A stretch of DNA of 64,000 nucleotides, taken from positions 1 through 64,000 of the forward strand of contig NZ_JACHIK010000007.1 of assembly GCF_014203155.1 (NCBI RefSeq), given 5' to 3'. The notes beneath the pieces were generated by a model that worked only from the letters and a program-made list of their open reading frames with translations, was not told the DNA's origin and did not search any database. This DNA comes from Shinella fusca. Its GTDB lineage: Bacteria; Pseudomonadota; Alphaproteobacteria; Rhizobiales; Rhizobiaceae. Each line of letters opens with the position of its first letter. Positions within the stretch are counted from its first letter, which is position 1. Both the position numbers and the translations under genes were made by a program. This document shows, in pieces, positions 55,071-64,000 of this stretch.

Positions 55071-58058
55071 TCAGTGCGCCTCGTCCCAGTTGGTGGCGGC
55101 CCGCGCGTCCACCTTCAGCGGCACCTTCATCGACAGCGCCGGCATGGAGGCGTTCTCCATGACGTCGACGATGACGGGGATGGCCTTCTCGACCTCGCCG
55201 TCCTCCACTTCGAAGATCAGTTCGTCGTGCACCTGCAGCAGCATGCGGGCGGAAAGGCCGGCCGCGGCAAGCGCCGGCTCCATCTTGATCATGGCGCGGC
55301 GGATGATGTCGGCCGCCGATCCCTGGATCGGCGCGTTGATCGAGGCACGCTCGTTGAAGGCGCGCACCGAGGGGTTGGACGACTTGATCTCCGGGTAATG
55401 CGCGCGGCGGCCGAAGATGGTCTCCACATAGCCGTTCTCGCGGGCGAAGGCCTTCGTCGTGTCCATGTAGTCCTTGATGCCCGGGAAGCGCTCGAAATAC
55501 TTCTTGATGTATTCGCCGGCTTCCGAGCGCTCGATGGAGAGCTGGTTGGCAAGGCCGAAGGCGGAGATGCCGTAGATGATGCCGAAATTGATCGCCTTGG
55601 CCCGGCGGCGGATTTCCGAAGGCATGCCCTCGACCGGCACGCCGAACATCTCGGAGGCCGTCATGGCATGGATGTCGATGCCGTCGGCGAAGGCCTGCTT
55701 CAGTTGCGGGATGTCTGCGACATGGGCGAGCACGCGCAGCTCGATCTGGCTGTAGTCGGCCGAGACCAGCTTGTGGCCGGGCGTCGAGATGAAGGCCGTG
55801 CGGATCTTGCGCCCTTCTGCCGTGCGCACCGGAATGTTCTGGAGGTTCGGATCGGAGGAGGAAAGGCGGCCGGTCGTCGTCGCGGCGAGCGCGTAGGACG
55901 TGTGCACGCGCTTCGTGTCGGGATGCACGAAGCCGGGCAGCGCGTCGGTATAGGTGGATTTCAGCTTGGTGAGCTGGCGCCAGTCGACGATCTTGCGCGG
56001 CAGGGGAAGGCCCTGCGCGGCAAGGTCCTCCAGCACCTGCGCGGAGGTCGACCATTGGCCGGTCTTCGTCTTGGAGGCGCCGGGAAGGCCCATCTTGCCG
56101 AAGAGGATGTCGCCGAGCTGCTTGGGCGAGCCGATGTTGAAGCGCTCGCCGGCAAGCTCGTAGATTTCCTCCTCGAAGCCTGCCGCGCCCTGCGCGAGCT
56201 CGCCGGAAAGGCGCGAGAGCACCTGCCGGTCGATGGTGATGCCGCGTTCCTCCATGCGGGCGAGCACGGGCACCAGAGGGCGTTCCAGCCGCTCGTAGAC
56301 GGCCGTCATGCGCTCGGCCGCAAGGCGCGGCTTCAGCACATGCCAGAGGCGAAGCGTCACGTCGGCGTCTTCCGCCGCATAGGCGGTGGCGCGGGAGATG
56401 TCGACCATGTCGAAGGTCTGCGCGCCCTTCCCGGAGCCGGCCACCTCCTTGTAGGAAATCGGCTTGTGGCCGAGCCAGCGTTCGGAGAGCGTGTCCATGC
56501 CGTGCGTGCCCGCGCCCGCATCCAGCGCATAGGACATCAGCATCGTGTCGTCGAAGCCCTGAACGGTGATGCCGTGCCGGCGCATGACGAGGTAGTCGTA
56601 TTTGAGGTTCTGCGCGACCTTGAGGACCGACGGGTCCTCCAGCAGGCCCTTCAGCCGCTCCAGCGCCGCGCGGATGGGGATCTGCCCATCGGCCATGCCG
56701 CCGCCGAGGAGGTCGCCGACGCCCGTCTTGTGGTTGAGCGGCACGTAGCAGGCGCGGATCACGGTGCCGGAAGGGTCCTTCGCATTGTCGGCGATGGCGA
56801 GCGAGAAGCCGCACAGTTCCGCCTGCATGGCGTCGAGCGAGGTCGTCTCCGTGTCGAAGCCGACGAGGCCGGCCTCGCGCGCGGCGGCGATCCAGCGGTC
56901 GAGCGCTTCGAGGTCGCGCACCGTCTCGTAGGTGGAATGGTCGATCGGCGCCGCCGAAAAACGCTCCGCGCGGCTCCTTGCCAGCGCTGTGGGCGAAAGG
57001 TCGCCGGCAACGGCGGCCGGCAGCAGCGTCGCGGCGGCTTCCGCCGCCGTCTCCGTGCCGTCGAGGGCGGAAGGCCGGCCGGCGGCCTCGCCCTTGTCGA
57101 GGTCCGGGCCGTGCGCCGCAGCGCCCCATTCCACCGGCACGCTCGCCGCCTCGATGGCGCCGGCGTCGCAGTCGCACGCTTCGGCCACGCGCCGCGTCAG
57201 CGTGGTGAACTCCATGGCTTTCAGGAAGGCGATGAGCTTCGGGCCGTCCTGCGGATGCAGGATCAGCTCGTCCAGCGGCGTGTCGAGGGGCGTGTCCGTC
57301 TTCAGCGTGACGAGCTGGCGCGAGAGCCGCACGAGCTCGCGGCTGGCGATGATGTTCTCGCGGCGCTTGACCTGCTTGATCTCCTCAGCGCGCGCGAGCA
57401 GCGTGTCGAGATCGCCGTATTCTTCGAGAAGCTGGGCGGCGGTCTTCGGGCCGATGCCGGGGACGCCCGGCACGTTGTCGGTCGAATCGCCGGTCAGCGA
57501 CTGGAGGTCGATCATCTTCTCCGGCGGCACGCCCCATTTCTCGATCACCTCGGGAATGGAGATCTGCTTGTCCTTCATGCCGTCATACATCGAGACGTTC
57601 TCGGTCACGAGCTGCATGAGGTCCTTGTCGGAGGAGACGATGGTGACGTCCGCGCCGTCCTGCTCGGCAAGGCGGGCATAGGTGGCGATCAGGTCGTCGG
57701 CCTCGAAGCCTTCCTTTTCGATGCAGGGCAGGTTGAAGGCGCGGGTCGCGTGGCGGATGAGGCCGAACTGCGGAATCAGGTCTTCCGGCGGCGCGGTGCG
57801 GTTCGCCTTGTACTGGTCATAGAGATCGTTGCGGAAGGTTTTTGAGGAATAGTCGAAGATGACCGCGAAATGGGTCGGCGTCACGCCCACGTCGGTGTTG
57901 CGCGCATCCTTCAGGAGCTTCCACAGCATGTTGCAGAAGCCCGAGACGGCATTGACCGGCAAACCGTCCGACTTTCGGTTGAGCGGCGGGATGGCGTGGA
58001 AGGCGCGGAAGATGAAGCCGGAGCCGTCGACGAGGAAGAGATGATCACCTTTTTTCAT
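55071..58058 (-). CDS. polA: DNA polymerase I
   Basis: A 995-aa replication/repair polymerase. The 5' nuclease domain spans about 1-290 (FEADDLIATYA, SSDKDLMQL). The 3'-5' exonuclease domain is about 375-570 with an intact D-x-E motif (GFDTETTSLD). The polymerase domain is about 600-995 with motif A SADYSQIELRVLAH, motif B RRRAKAINFGIIYG and motif C QVHDELIFE. An Ala-rich insert near residues 300-375 makes it longer than enteric PolA. Start at MKKGDHLFLVDGSG; the downstream gap carries no clear terminator. Confidence 0.97.
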   Translation of the reverse strand: MKKGDHLFLVDGSGFIFRAFHAIPPLNRKSDGLPVNAVSGFCNMLWKLLKDARNTDVGVTPTHFAVIFDYSSKTFRNDLYDQYKANRTAPPEDLIPQFGLIRHATRAFNLPCIEKEGFEADDLIATYARLAEQDGADVTIVSSDKDLMQLVTENVSMYDGMKDKQISIPEVIEKWGVPPEKMIDLQSLTGDSTDNVPGVPGIGPKTAAQLLEEYGDLDTLLARAEEIKQVKRRENIIASRELVRLSRQLVTLKTDTPLDTPLDELILHPQDGPKLIAFLKAMEFTTLTRRVAEACDCDAGAIEAASVPVEWGAAAHGPDLDKGEAAGRPSALDGTETAAEAAATLLPAAVAGDLSPTALARSRAERFSAAPIDHSTYETVRDLEALDRWIAAAREAGLVGFDTETTSLDAMQAELCGFSLAIADNAKDPSGTVIRACYVPLNHKTGVGDLLGGGMADGQIPIRAALERLKGLLEDPSVLKVAQNLKYDYLVMRRHGITVQGFDDTMLMSYALDAGAGTHGMDTLSERWLGHKPISYKEVAGSGKGAQTFDMVDISRATAYAAEDADVTLRLWHVLKPRLAAERMTAVYERLERPLVPVLARMEERGITIDRQVLSRLSGELAQGAAGFEEEIYELAGERFNIGSPKQLGDILFGKMGLPGASKTKTGQWSTSAQVLEDLAAQGLPLPRKIVDWRQLTKLKSTYTDALPGFVHPDTKRVHTSYALAATTTGRLSSSDPNLQNIPVRTAEGRKIRTAFISTPGHKLVSADYSQIELRVLAHVADIPQLKQAFADGIDIHAMTASEMFGVPVEGMPSEIRRRAKAINFGIIYGISAFGLANQLSIERSEAGEYIKKYFERFPGIKDYMDTTKAFARENGYVETIFGRRAHYPEIKSSNPSVRAFNERASINAPIQGSAADIIRRAMIKMEPALAAAGLSARMLLQVHDELIFEVEDGEVEKAIPVIVDVMENASMPALSMKVPLKVDARAATNWDEAH

Positions 58059-58175
58059 GGGGTGAATGGATAGCGCGGGCGGCCTGTCGCGTCCATCTTT
58101 CATTGCGGGCGAAGGGTGCCCGGAAGCCTCACGCGAACGTTACCGATTTGTAATTTTCGCGGGCCTTCGAATCCC

Positions 58176-58205
58176 TTGAAAAGCCACATTCGGACCCACA
58201 GATAT
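58176..58205 (+). promoter_or_regulatory. Promoter of the polA-marR intergenic sRNA
   Basis: TTGAAA (58176-58181), 18-nt spacer, AGATAT (58200-58205). It predicts a transcript start near 58212, toward two strong hairpins. Confidence 0.55.
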
Positions 58206-58211
58206 TCCTCA

Positions 58212-58358
58212 TCGGCACCTGATCAAGCCGTGTCTGGCATAACGGCCTGTCCCCCGCCGCGCCAGACAAGGACAAAGGCCTTATCCCCCTCTCCGGGCCT
58301 TTGTCCAACATTTGCGAAGAAGCCGCCGCGACAAGCCTCCTGTCGTCGGCGGCTTCCC
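58212..58358 (+). ncRNA. Probable alpha-r7-type trans-acting sRNA
   Basis: About 147 nt between polA and a MarR gene. It holds an 11-bp stem (58270-58280 with 58296-58306, GGACAAAGGCC/GGCCTTTGTCC) and a terminal hairpin (58321-58333 with 58341-58354, one bulge) ending GGCGGCTTCCC. A promoter lies just upstream. As I recall, the rhizobial sRNA Smr7C/alpha-r7 is about 150 nt and lies next to polA and a marR gene. The family call is from synteny and size, not an alignment. Confidence 0.6.
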
Positions 58359-58427
58359 GCGTTTGAGGGGTTGCATCGCCTGCGATCCATCGTTGTCATC
58401 GTCTGAAAACCGGCATAGCTTCTTGCC

Positions 58428-58868
58428 ATGGAGTTTGACCGGAAGGATTCGGCAGCCTACCTCGCCAATCTCCTGGCGAAGGGGGCCTCCCGCGCGCTGC
58501 AGGCGCGGGCGGACGGGGCCGGCTTTGCGCCCGGCCAGTTCCCGGTTCTGCTGGAACTATGGGGCGGCGACGGCCTCACCCAGCGCGAACTCCTCGACAG
58601 GCTCGACATCGAACAGGCGACCATGGCCAACACGCTTGCGCGCATGGAGCGCGACGGGCTTATCTCGCGCCGCCGCCACCCCCGGGACAGGCGTGCGCAG
58701 CTGGTTTTCCTGACGGCGCGCGGCAAGGCGCTGCGCGAGAGCGCGATGGCCGCGGCGAGCGCCACGGAGGACGCGCTTTTCCAGGGCTTCCGCCGCTTCG
58801 AGCGGGAACTCCTGCTCGAATACATGCGCATGGTGCTGGCCAATCTCGGACGCGACGTTCGCCCCTGA
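58428..58868 (+). CDS. MarR family transcriptional regulator
   Basis: A 146-aa winged-helix protein: recognition region LLDRLDIEQATMANTLARM, wing RRRHPRDRRAQLVFLT. It stands alone after the sRNA locus; the M20 peptidase that follows has its own ribosome site 134 nt later. Target unknown. Confidence 0.92.
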   Translation: MEFDRKDSAAYLANLLAKGASRALQARADGAGFAPGQFPVLLELWGGDGLTQRELLDRLDIEQATMANTLARMERDGLISRRRHPRDRRAQLVFLTARGKALRESAMAAASATEDALFQGFRRFERELLLEYMRMVLANLGRDVRP

Positions 58869-59001
58869 CCGTCGCAGGGCCGTCATACGATTTGCCCTTG
58901 CCGACGGGATCGGTCTAATGTCGCCGCGAAAATCATTCTGATTTGCCGCATGCCGCCGCCGCGGGGCCGCCTTCGCGCAGCATGCATTGAAGGATACCGA
59001 C

Positions 59002-60393
59002 ATGACCAACATTCTGCCCGTCCTCGATCGCGCCAGCGCCGATATCCCGGCCAGCCTCGAACGCCTGTTCGAGCTGGTGCGCATCAAATCCATCTCCACC
59101 GATCCGGCCTTCAAGGCGGATTGCCGCCGGGCGGCCGAATGGCTGGTCAAGGAGCTGCGCTCGCTGGGCTTCGACGCGACGGTGCGCGATACCCCCGGCC
59201 ATCCCATGGTCGTCGCCCACCACGAGGGTGCCAAGGCCGATGCGCCGCATGTCCTCTTCTACGGCCATTACGACGTGCAGCCGGTCGATCCGCTGAACCT
59301 GTGGGACCACGATCCCTTCGATCCGGCGGTGCGCGAGGTCGAGGGCGGCCGGCGCATCATCACCGGCCGCGGCACCTCCGACGACAAGGGCCAGCTCCTC
59401 ACCTTCGTGGAAGCCTGCCGCGCCTACAAGGAAACCGTCGGCGCGCTGCCCTGCCGCGTCACCATCCTCTTCGAGGGCGAGGAGGAGTCCGGCTCTCCCT
59501 CGCTGAAGCCCTTCCTCGAAGCCAATGCCGCCGAGCTGACGGCCGATTTCGCCCTCGTCTGCGACACCAGCATGTGGGACGCCGATACGCCGGCGATCTC
59601 GGCGGGCCTGCGCGGCCTCGTCGGCGAGGAGATCGTCGTCAAGGCGGCCGACCGGGACCTGCATTCCGGCTATTTCGGCGGCGCGGCGGCCAACCCGATC
59701 CACATCCTCGCCGACGTGCTTGCGGGCCTCCACGACGAGACCGGCCGCGTGACGCTTCCCGGCTTCTACGACGGCGTCGAGGAAACGCCGACGCAGATCA
59801 AGGCCGCCTGGGAAAAGCTCGGCAGCTCGGCCGAAAGCTTCCTCGGCGAGATCGGCCTGTCGATCCCTTCGGGCGAGAAGGGCCGGTCCGTGCTGGAGCT
59901 CACCTGGGCGCGCCCGACCGCCGAGGTCAACGGCATCACCGGCGGCTATACCGGCGAAGGCTTCAAGACGGTGATCGCGGCGGAAGCCTCGGCCAAGGTC
60001 TCCTTCCGCCTCGTCGGCAAGCAGGATCCGGCGAAGATCCGCGACGCCTTCCGCGCCTATGTGCGTGCGAAGATCCCGGCCGACTGCTCGGTCTCCTTCC
60101 ACGCCCATGGCGGCTCGCCGGCCATCCAGCTTCCCTACGATTCGGCTCTGCTCGGCAAGGCGAAGGACGCGCTCTCCGACGAATGGCCGAAGCCCGCCGT
60201 CGTCATCGGCATGGGCGGCTCGATCCCGATCGTCGGCGACTTCCAGAAGATGCTCGGCATGGAATCCCTGCTCGTCGGCTTCGCGCTGTCGGACGACCGC
60301 ATCCATTCGCCGAACGAGAAATACGATCTCCGGTCCTTCGAGAAGGGCATCCGCTCCTGGGTGCGCATCCTTGCGGCGCTTGCCGCCCGTTGA
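59002..60393 (+). CDS. M20 family dipeptidase
   Basis: A 463-aa di-zinc peptidase. Metal/catalytic motifs are YGHYDVQP, GRGTSDDKGQ (bridging Asp), FEGEEESGS (catalytic Glu pair) and a late FALSDDRIHSPNE. The lid domain with DLHSGYFGGAAANP is intact. ATG 59002 has AAGGA 7 nt upstream. It hydrolyses dipeptides in the cytosol. Confidence 0.94.
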   Translation: MTNILPVLDRASADIPASLERLFELVRIKSISTDPAFKADCRRAAEWLVKELRSLGFDATVRDTPGHPMVVAHHEGAKADAPHVLFYGHYDVQPVDPLNLWDHDPFDPAVREVEGGRRIITGRGTSDDKGQLLTFVEACRAYKETVGALPCRVTILFEGEEESGSPSLKPFLEANAAELTADFALVCDTSMWDADTPAISAGLRGLVGEEIVVKAADRDLHSGYFGGAAANPIHILADVLAGLHDETGRVTLPGFYDGVEETPTQIKAAWEKLGSSAESFLGEIGLSIPSGEKGRSVLELTWARPTAEVNGITGGYTGEGFKTVIAAEASAKVSFRLVGKQDPAKIRDAFRAYVRAKIPADCSVSFHAHGGSPAIQLPYDSALLGKAKDALSDEWPKPAVVIGMGGSIPIVGDFQKMLGMESLLVGFALSDDRIHSPNEKYDLRSFEKGIRSWVRILAALAAR

Positions 60394-60486
60394 GGGCGGA
60401 CAGACGGGCCGGGCCGGCTTCGACCGGCCCGAAGCCCGCGGATGGGAACGGTACGCGATGGCATTGAAGACCGGGGGCAGGATGGA

Positions 60487-61434
60487 ATGAAGCGGCTGGG
60501 GAAACTCTTCTGGCCGCTTGTCAGCACTGCGGCGATCGTCCTTTCCGTCTATATCCTCTACCGGGACCTGAGGGGTCTTTCGCTCGACGCGTTCATGGCG
60601 AGCCTCCAGGCGATCCCGCTGTCGGGCTGGCTGCTTTCCTGCCTCGCCACGCTCGTCGCTTACGCGGCGCTTGCCGCCTACGACCACCTGGCGCTGGAAC
60701 ATCTCGGCCACCGCATCTCGCTGTGGTTCATCACGGTCACCTCCTTCACCACCTATGCGCTGTCGCACAATATCGGCGCCTCGGTCTTCTCCGGCGCGCT
60801 GGTGCGCTACCGCGCCTATACGTCGAAGGGGCTTGCCGGCTCGGAGGTCGGCCTGCTCGTCGCCTTCTGTTCCTTCACCTTCGTCCTCGGCACCTTGATG
60901 CTGTTCGGCCTCGTCCTCGTCTTCGAGCCGCAGATCGTCGAGCGCTTCGCCGATTTCCTGCCCATCGAGGCGGCCTTCTCGACGGGGCTCTTCATCCTCG
61001 CGCTCGTCGCGCTCTATGTCGTCGGCAGCCTCGTCGGCTTCCGGCCGATCAACACGCGCTGGCTCAAGCTCGAATATCCGAAGCCCTCGCTCGCCTTCCG
61101 CCAGCTCGTCATCGCGCCCATCGAGCTCATCGGCGCGGCGGCGATCATCTATTTCGTGCTGCCGGCGGCGGGCAATCCGGGCTATTTCGTCGTGCTCGGC
61201 ATCTTCCTCGCCTCCTTTTCCGTCGCCCTGCTCTCGCATGCGCCGGGCGGCATCGGCGTCCTGGAGCTCGTCTTCATCGCCGGCCTGCCGGACATGGACC
61301 CGGCGGCGGTGCTGGCTGCGCTCGCCGTCTTCCGCCTCTTCTACCTCATCATTCCCTTCGTCATGGCGCTGGTGGTCATCCTCGTCTTCGAGCGGCAGCG
61401 CTATCTCGCCCGGGCGCGTGAAACCGAAGATTGA
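60487..61434 (+). CDS. UPF0104/AglD-like membrane protein
   Basis: A 315-aa protein with about eight membrane helices of the lysylphosphatidylglycerol-synthase transmembrane (flippase) family, without an aminoacyl-transfer domain. The motif YALSHNIGASVFSGALVRYR near residue 95 and APGGIGVLELVF near 255 are typical. ATG 60487 is preferred over an upstream ATG at 60442. Likely flips or binds a lipid; substrate unknown. Confidence 0.88.
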   Translation: MKRLGKLFWPLVSTAAIVLSVYILYRDLRGLSLDAFMASLQAIPLSGWLLSCLATLVAYAALAAYDHLALEHLGHRISLWFITVTSFTTYALSHNIGASVFSGALVRYRAYTSKGLAGSEVGLLVAFCSFTFVLGTLMLFGLVLVFEPQIVERFADFLPIEAAFSTGLFILALVALYVVGSLVGFRPINTRWLKLEYPKPSLAFRQLVIAPIELIGAAAIIYFVLPAAGNPGYFVVLGIFLASFSVALLSHAPGGIGVLELVFIAGLPDMDPAAVLAALAVFRLFYLIIPFVMALVVILVFERQRYLARARETED

Positions 61435-61534
61435 AACGGGTGGATCCTTCCCGGTTCATTCCGCGTTCAGGCGAATGGTTTCATGCTATGAACCGTCTGA
61501 ACAAGTGTGAGACGACAACCCAAGGGAGACCGAC

Positions 61535-61963
61535 ATGAAGATATCGATCAAGACGGGCCTTTCCACCGCGGTGGCGGTTGCCATGTTCGCCACGTCCTTC
61601 GTATCCGCACCGGCCTTCGCCATGCCGATGGCAAAGGTCGACGCGTCGCGCGCGTCCGACGTCGTGGACGTGCAGTATCGCCATCGCGGCGGCTGGTATC
61701 ACGGCCATCGCGGCTACCGGCATTCTCGCCACGGCTACCGGCGCCATTCGGACGGCTGGTGGTATCCGCTGGCCGCCTTCGGCGCGGGCGCGATCATCGG
61801 CGGGGCAATCGCCAACGACGGCTATTCCCGTCCGCGCGAAGCCGGCATCAACCCGCGCCATACCGAATGGTGCTATGCGCGCTATCGCTCGTACCGGGCC
61901 TACGACAACACGTTCCAGCCCAATTACGGCCCGCGCAAGCAGTGCTATTCGCCCTACTTCTGA
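61535..61963 (+). CDS. BA14K family lectin-like envelope protein
   Basis: A 142-aa secreted protein: signal peptide (about residues 1-29, ending APAFA), a His/Tyr/Arg/Gly-rich repeat region ([18 protein letters not shown]), a glycine-rich hydrophobic stretch ([12 protein letters not shown]) and a C-terminal BA14K domain with [15 protein letters not shown]. This family is common in Brucella and rhizobia, where the Brucella homologue has immunoglobulin-binding/lectin properties. Confidence 0.92.
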   Translation: MKISIKTGLSTAVAVAMFATSFVSAPAFAMPMAKVDASRASDVVDVQYRHRGGWYHGHRGYRHSRHGYRRHSDGWWYPLAAFGAGAIIGGAIANDGYSRPREAGINPRHTEWCYARYRSYRAYDNTFQPNYGPRKQCYSPYF

Positions 61964-62106
61964 GGCGAGGATACGGGCGGCCTTCGGGCCGCCCGGTTCC
62001 GTTAAAATCGCCCGGAGCGCGTTCACCGCTTCTTAACGACCCCTTAAATCGCCGCATTTAAGGTCCACCGGACGGGCATATTCCCAGAGGGCTCATCCGA
62101 CCGCTT

Positions 62107-64000
62107 ATGGCAGGCAACCGAAAATCCCAGCGCATCGAACCGTCCTTCCACGAAAGCGAAGGGCGCGAGGACGACGATTTCCACGTCGGCGCCGACGATC
62201 GCGTGACCGGCGGCGGCGGGCGCAAGGGGCGGGGCAAGCCGGCGAAGGCCTCCCGCGGAAGGCGCGGCGCCGGCCGTCGGCGAGAACCCTCCCTTGGCTT
62301 CTTCGGCCTCGTGCGCAGGCTCTTCTACTGGTGCATCGTGCTGGGCATCTGGGGCGCCATCGGCGTCGGCGGGCTCGTGCTCTACTACGGCGCACGCATG
62401 CCGAGCGCCACGAGCTGGGCCATTCCCGCCCGTCCGCCGAACGTCAAGATCCTCGCGGTCGACGGCGCCATCATCGCCAACCGGGGCCTTACCGGCGGCG
62501 AGGCGCTCTCGCTGGAGGACATGTCGCCCTATATCCCGCAGGCCGTCATCGCCATCGAGGACCGGCGCTTCTATTCCCATTTCGGCATCGATCCGCTCGG
62601 CCTTGCCCGCGCGGTGATCACCAACATCGCCTCGGGCCGCACGGTGCAGGGCGGCTCCACGCTGACGCAGCAGCTCGCCAAGAACATGTTCCTCTCGCCC
62701 GAGCGCACGCTGGAGCGCAAGGTGCAGGAGGTGCTGCTTTCCCTCTGGCTGGAGCACAAGTACACCAAGGACCAGATCCTTGCGATGTATCTCAACCGCG
62801 TCTTCTTCGGCTCCAATTCCTATGGCGTGGAGGCGGCCTCGCGGCGCTATTTCAACAAGTCGGCGCGCGACGTGAACCTCGGCGAGGCGGCGGTTCTCGC
62901 CGGTCTCCTCAAGGCGCCGTCGCGCCTTTCGCCCGCCCGCGACCCGGAGGCGGCGGAAGCGCGCGCGCAGGTCGTCCTCGGCGCGATGCGCGAGGAGGGC
63001 TACGTTACCGACGCCGAGATCAAGACCGCCATGTCGCAGACGCCGGCGCGCGCCAAGCGCTACTGGTCCGGCGCCGAGCACTATGCCGCCGACATGGTCA
63101 TGTCGCAGCTTCCCGGCATGATCGGCGACGTCACCGAGGACCTCGTCATCGACACGACGATCGACCTCGACCTCGAGAAGAAGGCCGACGAGGCCATCAA
63201 GGCGACGCTCGACAAGGACGGCGCCAAGCTCAACGCCTCGCAGGCCGCGCTCGTCTCCATCGACGGCACGGGCGCGATCCGGGCGCTGGTCGGCGGGCGC
63301 GACTATGCCGACAGCCAGTTCGACCGCGCCTCGAAGGCCAAGCGCCAGCCGGGCTCGGCGTTCAAGCCCTTCGTCTATGCGACGGCGCTCGAACAGGGCC
63401 GCTCGCCGCTCTCCGTGCGCAACGACGCGCCTGTGAAGATCGGCAAGTGGACGCCGGAGAACTACGACCAGAAATACCGCGGCGAGGTGACGCTCGCCAA
63501 CGCGCTCGCCCATTCGCTGAACACCATCGCCGCCCAGCTCGTCATGGAGGTGGGGCCGTCGGAGGTGGTCAAGCTTGCCAAGCGGCTCGGCATCGAATCG
63601 GAGCTGCAGGCGAACGCCTCCATCGCGCTCGGCACCTCGGAGGTGACGCTGGTGGAGCTGACCTCCGCCTACGCCCCCTTCATGAACGGCGGCTACAAGG
63701 CGACGCCCCACATCATCCGCCGCATCTCGACCGCCGACGGCAAGGTGCTCTACGAGAACACCTACGACAACCCGCCGCGCGTGCTTTCACCGGAGATCGT
63801 CTCCATGATGAACGGCATGATGGAGCGCGTCATCACCGAGGGCACCGGCAAGAACGCCCGCATCCCCGGCTGGCAGGCCGCCGGCAAGACCGGCACGACC
63901 CAGTCCTTCCGCGACGCGCTCTTCGTCGGCTACACGTCCAACCTGACGACGGGCGTGTGGTTCGGCAACGACGACGGCAAGTCGATGCGGCAGGTGACGG
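62107..64000 (+). CDS. Class A penicillin-binding protein (5' part, cut by window end)
   Basis: At least 631 residues, still open at the window edge. A basic Gly/Arg-rich cytoplasmic tail (about 1-70) is followed by one TM helix, then a GT51 glycosyltransferase domain (EDRRFYSHFGID, QGGSTLTQQLAKN) and a transpeptidase domain with SAFK (catalytic Ser), SLN and KTGTTQS. It builds and cross-links peptidoglycan in the periplasm. The layout is that of the rhizobial PBP1a-like/MtgA-containing class; the exact paralogue is not assigned. Confidence 0.93.
   Translation, partial: MAGNRKSQRIEPSFHESEGREDDDFHVGADDRVTGGGGRKGRGKPAKASRGRRGAGRRREPSLGFFGLVRRLFYWCIVLGIWGAIGVGGLVLYYGARMPSATSWAIPARPPNVKILAVDGAIIANRGLTGGEALSLEDMSPYIPQAVIAIEDRRFYSHFGIDPLGLARAVITNIASGRTVQGGSTLTQQLAKNMFLSPERTLERKVQEVLLSLWLEHKYTKDQILAMYLNRVFFGSNSYGVEAASRRYFNKSARDVNLGEAAVLAGLLKAPSRLSPARDPEAAEARAQVVLGAMREEGYVTDAEIKTAMSQTPARAKRYWSGAEHYAADMVMSQLPGMIGDVTEDLVIDTTIDLDLEKKADEAIKATLDKDGAKLNASQAALVSIDGTGAIRALVGGRDYADSQFDRASKAKRQPGSAFKPFVYATALEQGRSPLSVRNDAPVKIGKWTPENYDQKYRGEVTLANALAHSLNTIAAQLVMEVGPSEVVKLAKRLGIESELQANASIALGTSEVTLVELTSAYAPFMNGGYKATPHIIRRISTADGKVLYENTYDNPPRVLSPEIVSMMNGMMERVITEGTGKNARIPGWQAAGKTGTTQSFRDALFVGYTSNLTTGVWFGNDDGKSMRQVT

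Noticed and set aside
54759-57845. A long plus-strand open frame across polA
   Set aside because: Antisense to polA with shadow-like composition; polA motifs are complete on the other strand.

Overview
The window is GC-rich chromosomal DNA with no IS element, phage gene or CRISPR array. Gene content points to an alphaproteobacterium of the Rhizobiales, most likely Rhizobiaceae (Shinella/Ensifer/Rhizobium-like; the genus is inference). Supporting signs are a BA14K-family protein, many small ABC-type and LysR/IclR/TetR/MarR-controlled catabolic units, MCPs with tandem HAMP domains, an urate hydroxylase of the PuuD type, and a polA - small RNA - marR arrangement that I recall from the rhizobial alpha-r7 sRNA locus.

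Layout. (1) 1-7.5 kb: initiator tRNA, then an accessory stretch with two TetR regulators, two short-chain dehydrogenases, a DUF308-like membrane protein, a MATE exporter, a cold-shock gene with a long leader and two small conserved-looking ORFs. (2) 7.7-14.1 kb: AraC regulator plus a carbohydrate ABC operon (binding protein, two permeases, polyol dehydrogenase, ATPase), probably for a sugar alcohol. (3) 14.1-22 kb: MarR/DUF1398 unit, two stress/envelope genes, a purine permease with a CDA-fold deaminase, and a free-standing periplasmic cache-like protein next to an MCP. (4) 22-25.5 kb: arginase and ornithine cyclodeaminase divergent from an Lrp regulator, then an EamA transporter. (5) 25.7-27.3 kb: UDP-glucose dehydrogenase and a YbaK-type deacylase.

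(6) 27.5-47 kb is a nearly complete purine-to-glycerate route: purine permease, guanine deaminase, XdhABC (hypoxanthine/xanthine to urate), PuuD (urate oxidation), UraH and a PuuE-UraD fusion (to allantoate), allantoicase and ureidoglycolate lyase (to glyoxylate plus urea). An IclR-controlled set follows: Gcl, Hyi, tartronate-semialdehyde reductase and glycerate kinase (glyoxylate to phosphoglycerate). Two copies of a nested palindromic intergenic repeat flank the glyoxylate block.

(7) 47.1-49 kb: 1-Cys peroxiredoxin, YigZ, a 64-aa ORF. (8) 49-54.8 kb: a tightly coupled five-gene operon that is the most interesting part of the window. It holds a stand-alone carrier protein, an acyl-CoA-dehydrogenase-like flavoprotein, an amino acid:[carrier protein] ligase (a truncated class II aminoacyl-tRNA synthetase homologue), a DUF1839 protein that I propose is a BtrH-like cysteine acyltransferase, and a GH2 glycosidase. 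Only the ligase/carrier pair has biochemistry that I know of; the pathway product is unknown to me. (9) 55-64 kb: polA, a probable sRNA, MarR, M20 peptidase, a flippase-like UPF0104 membrane protein, a BA14K protein and the 5' part of a class A penicillin-binding protein cut by the window end.
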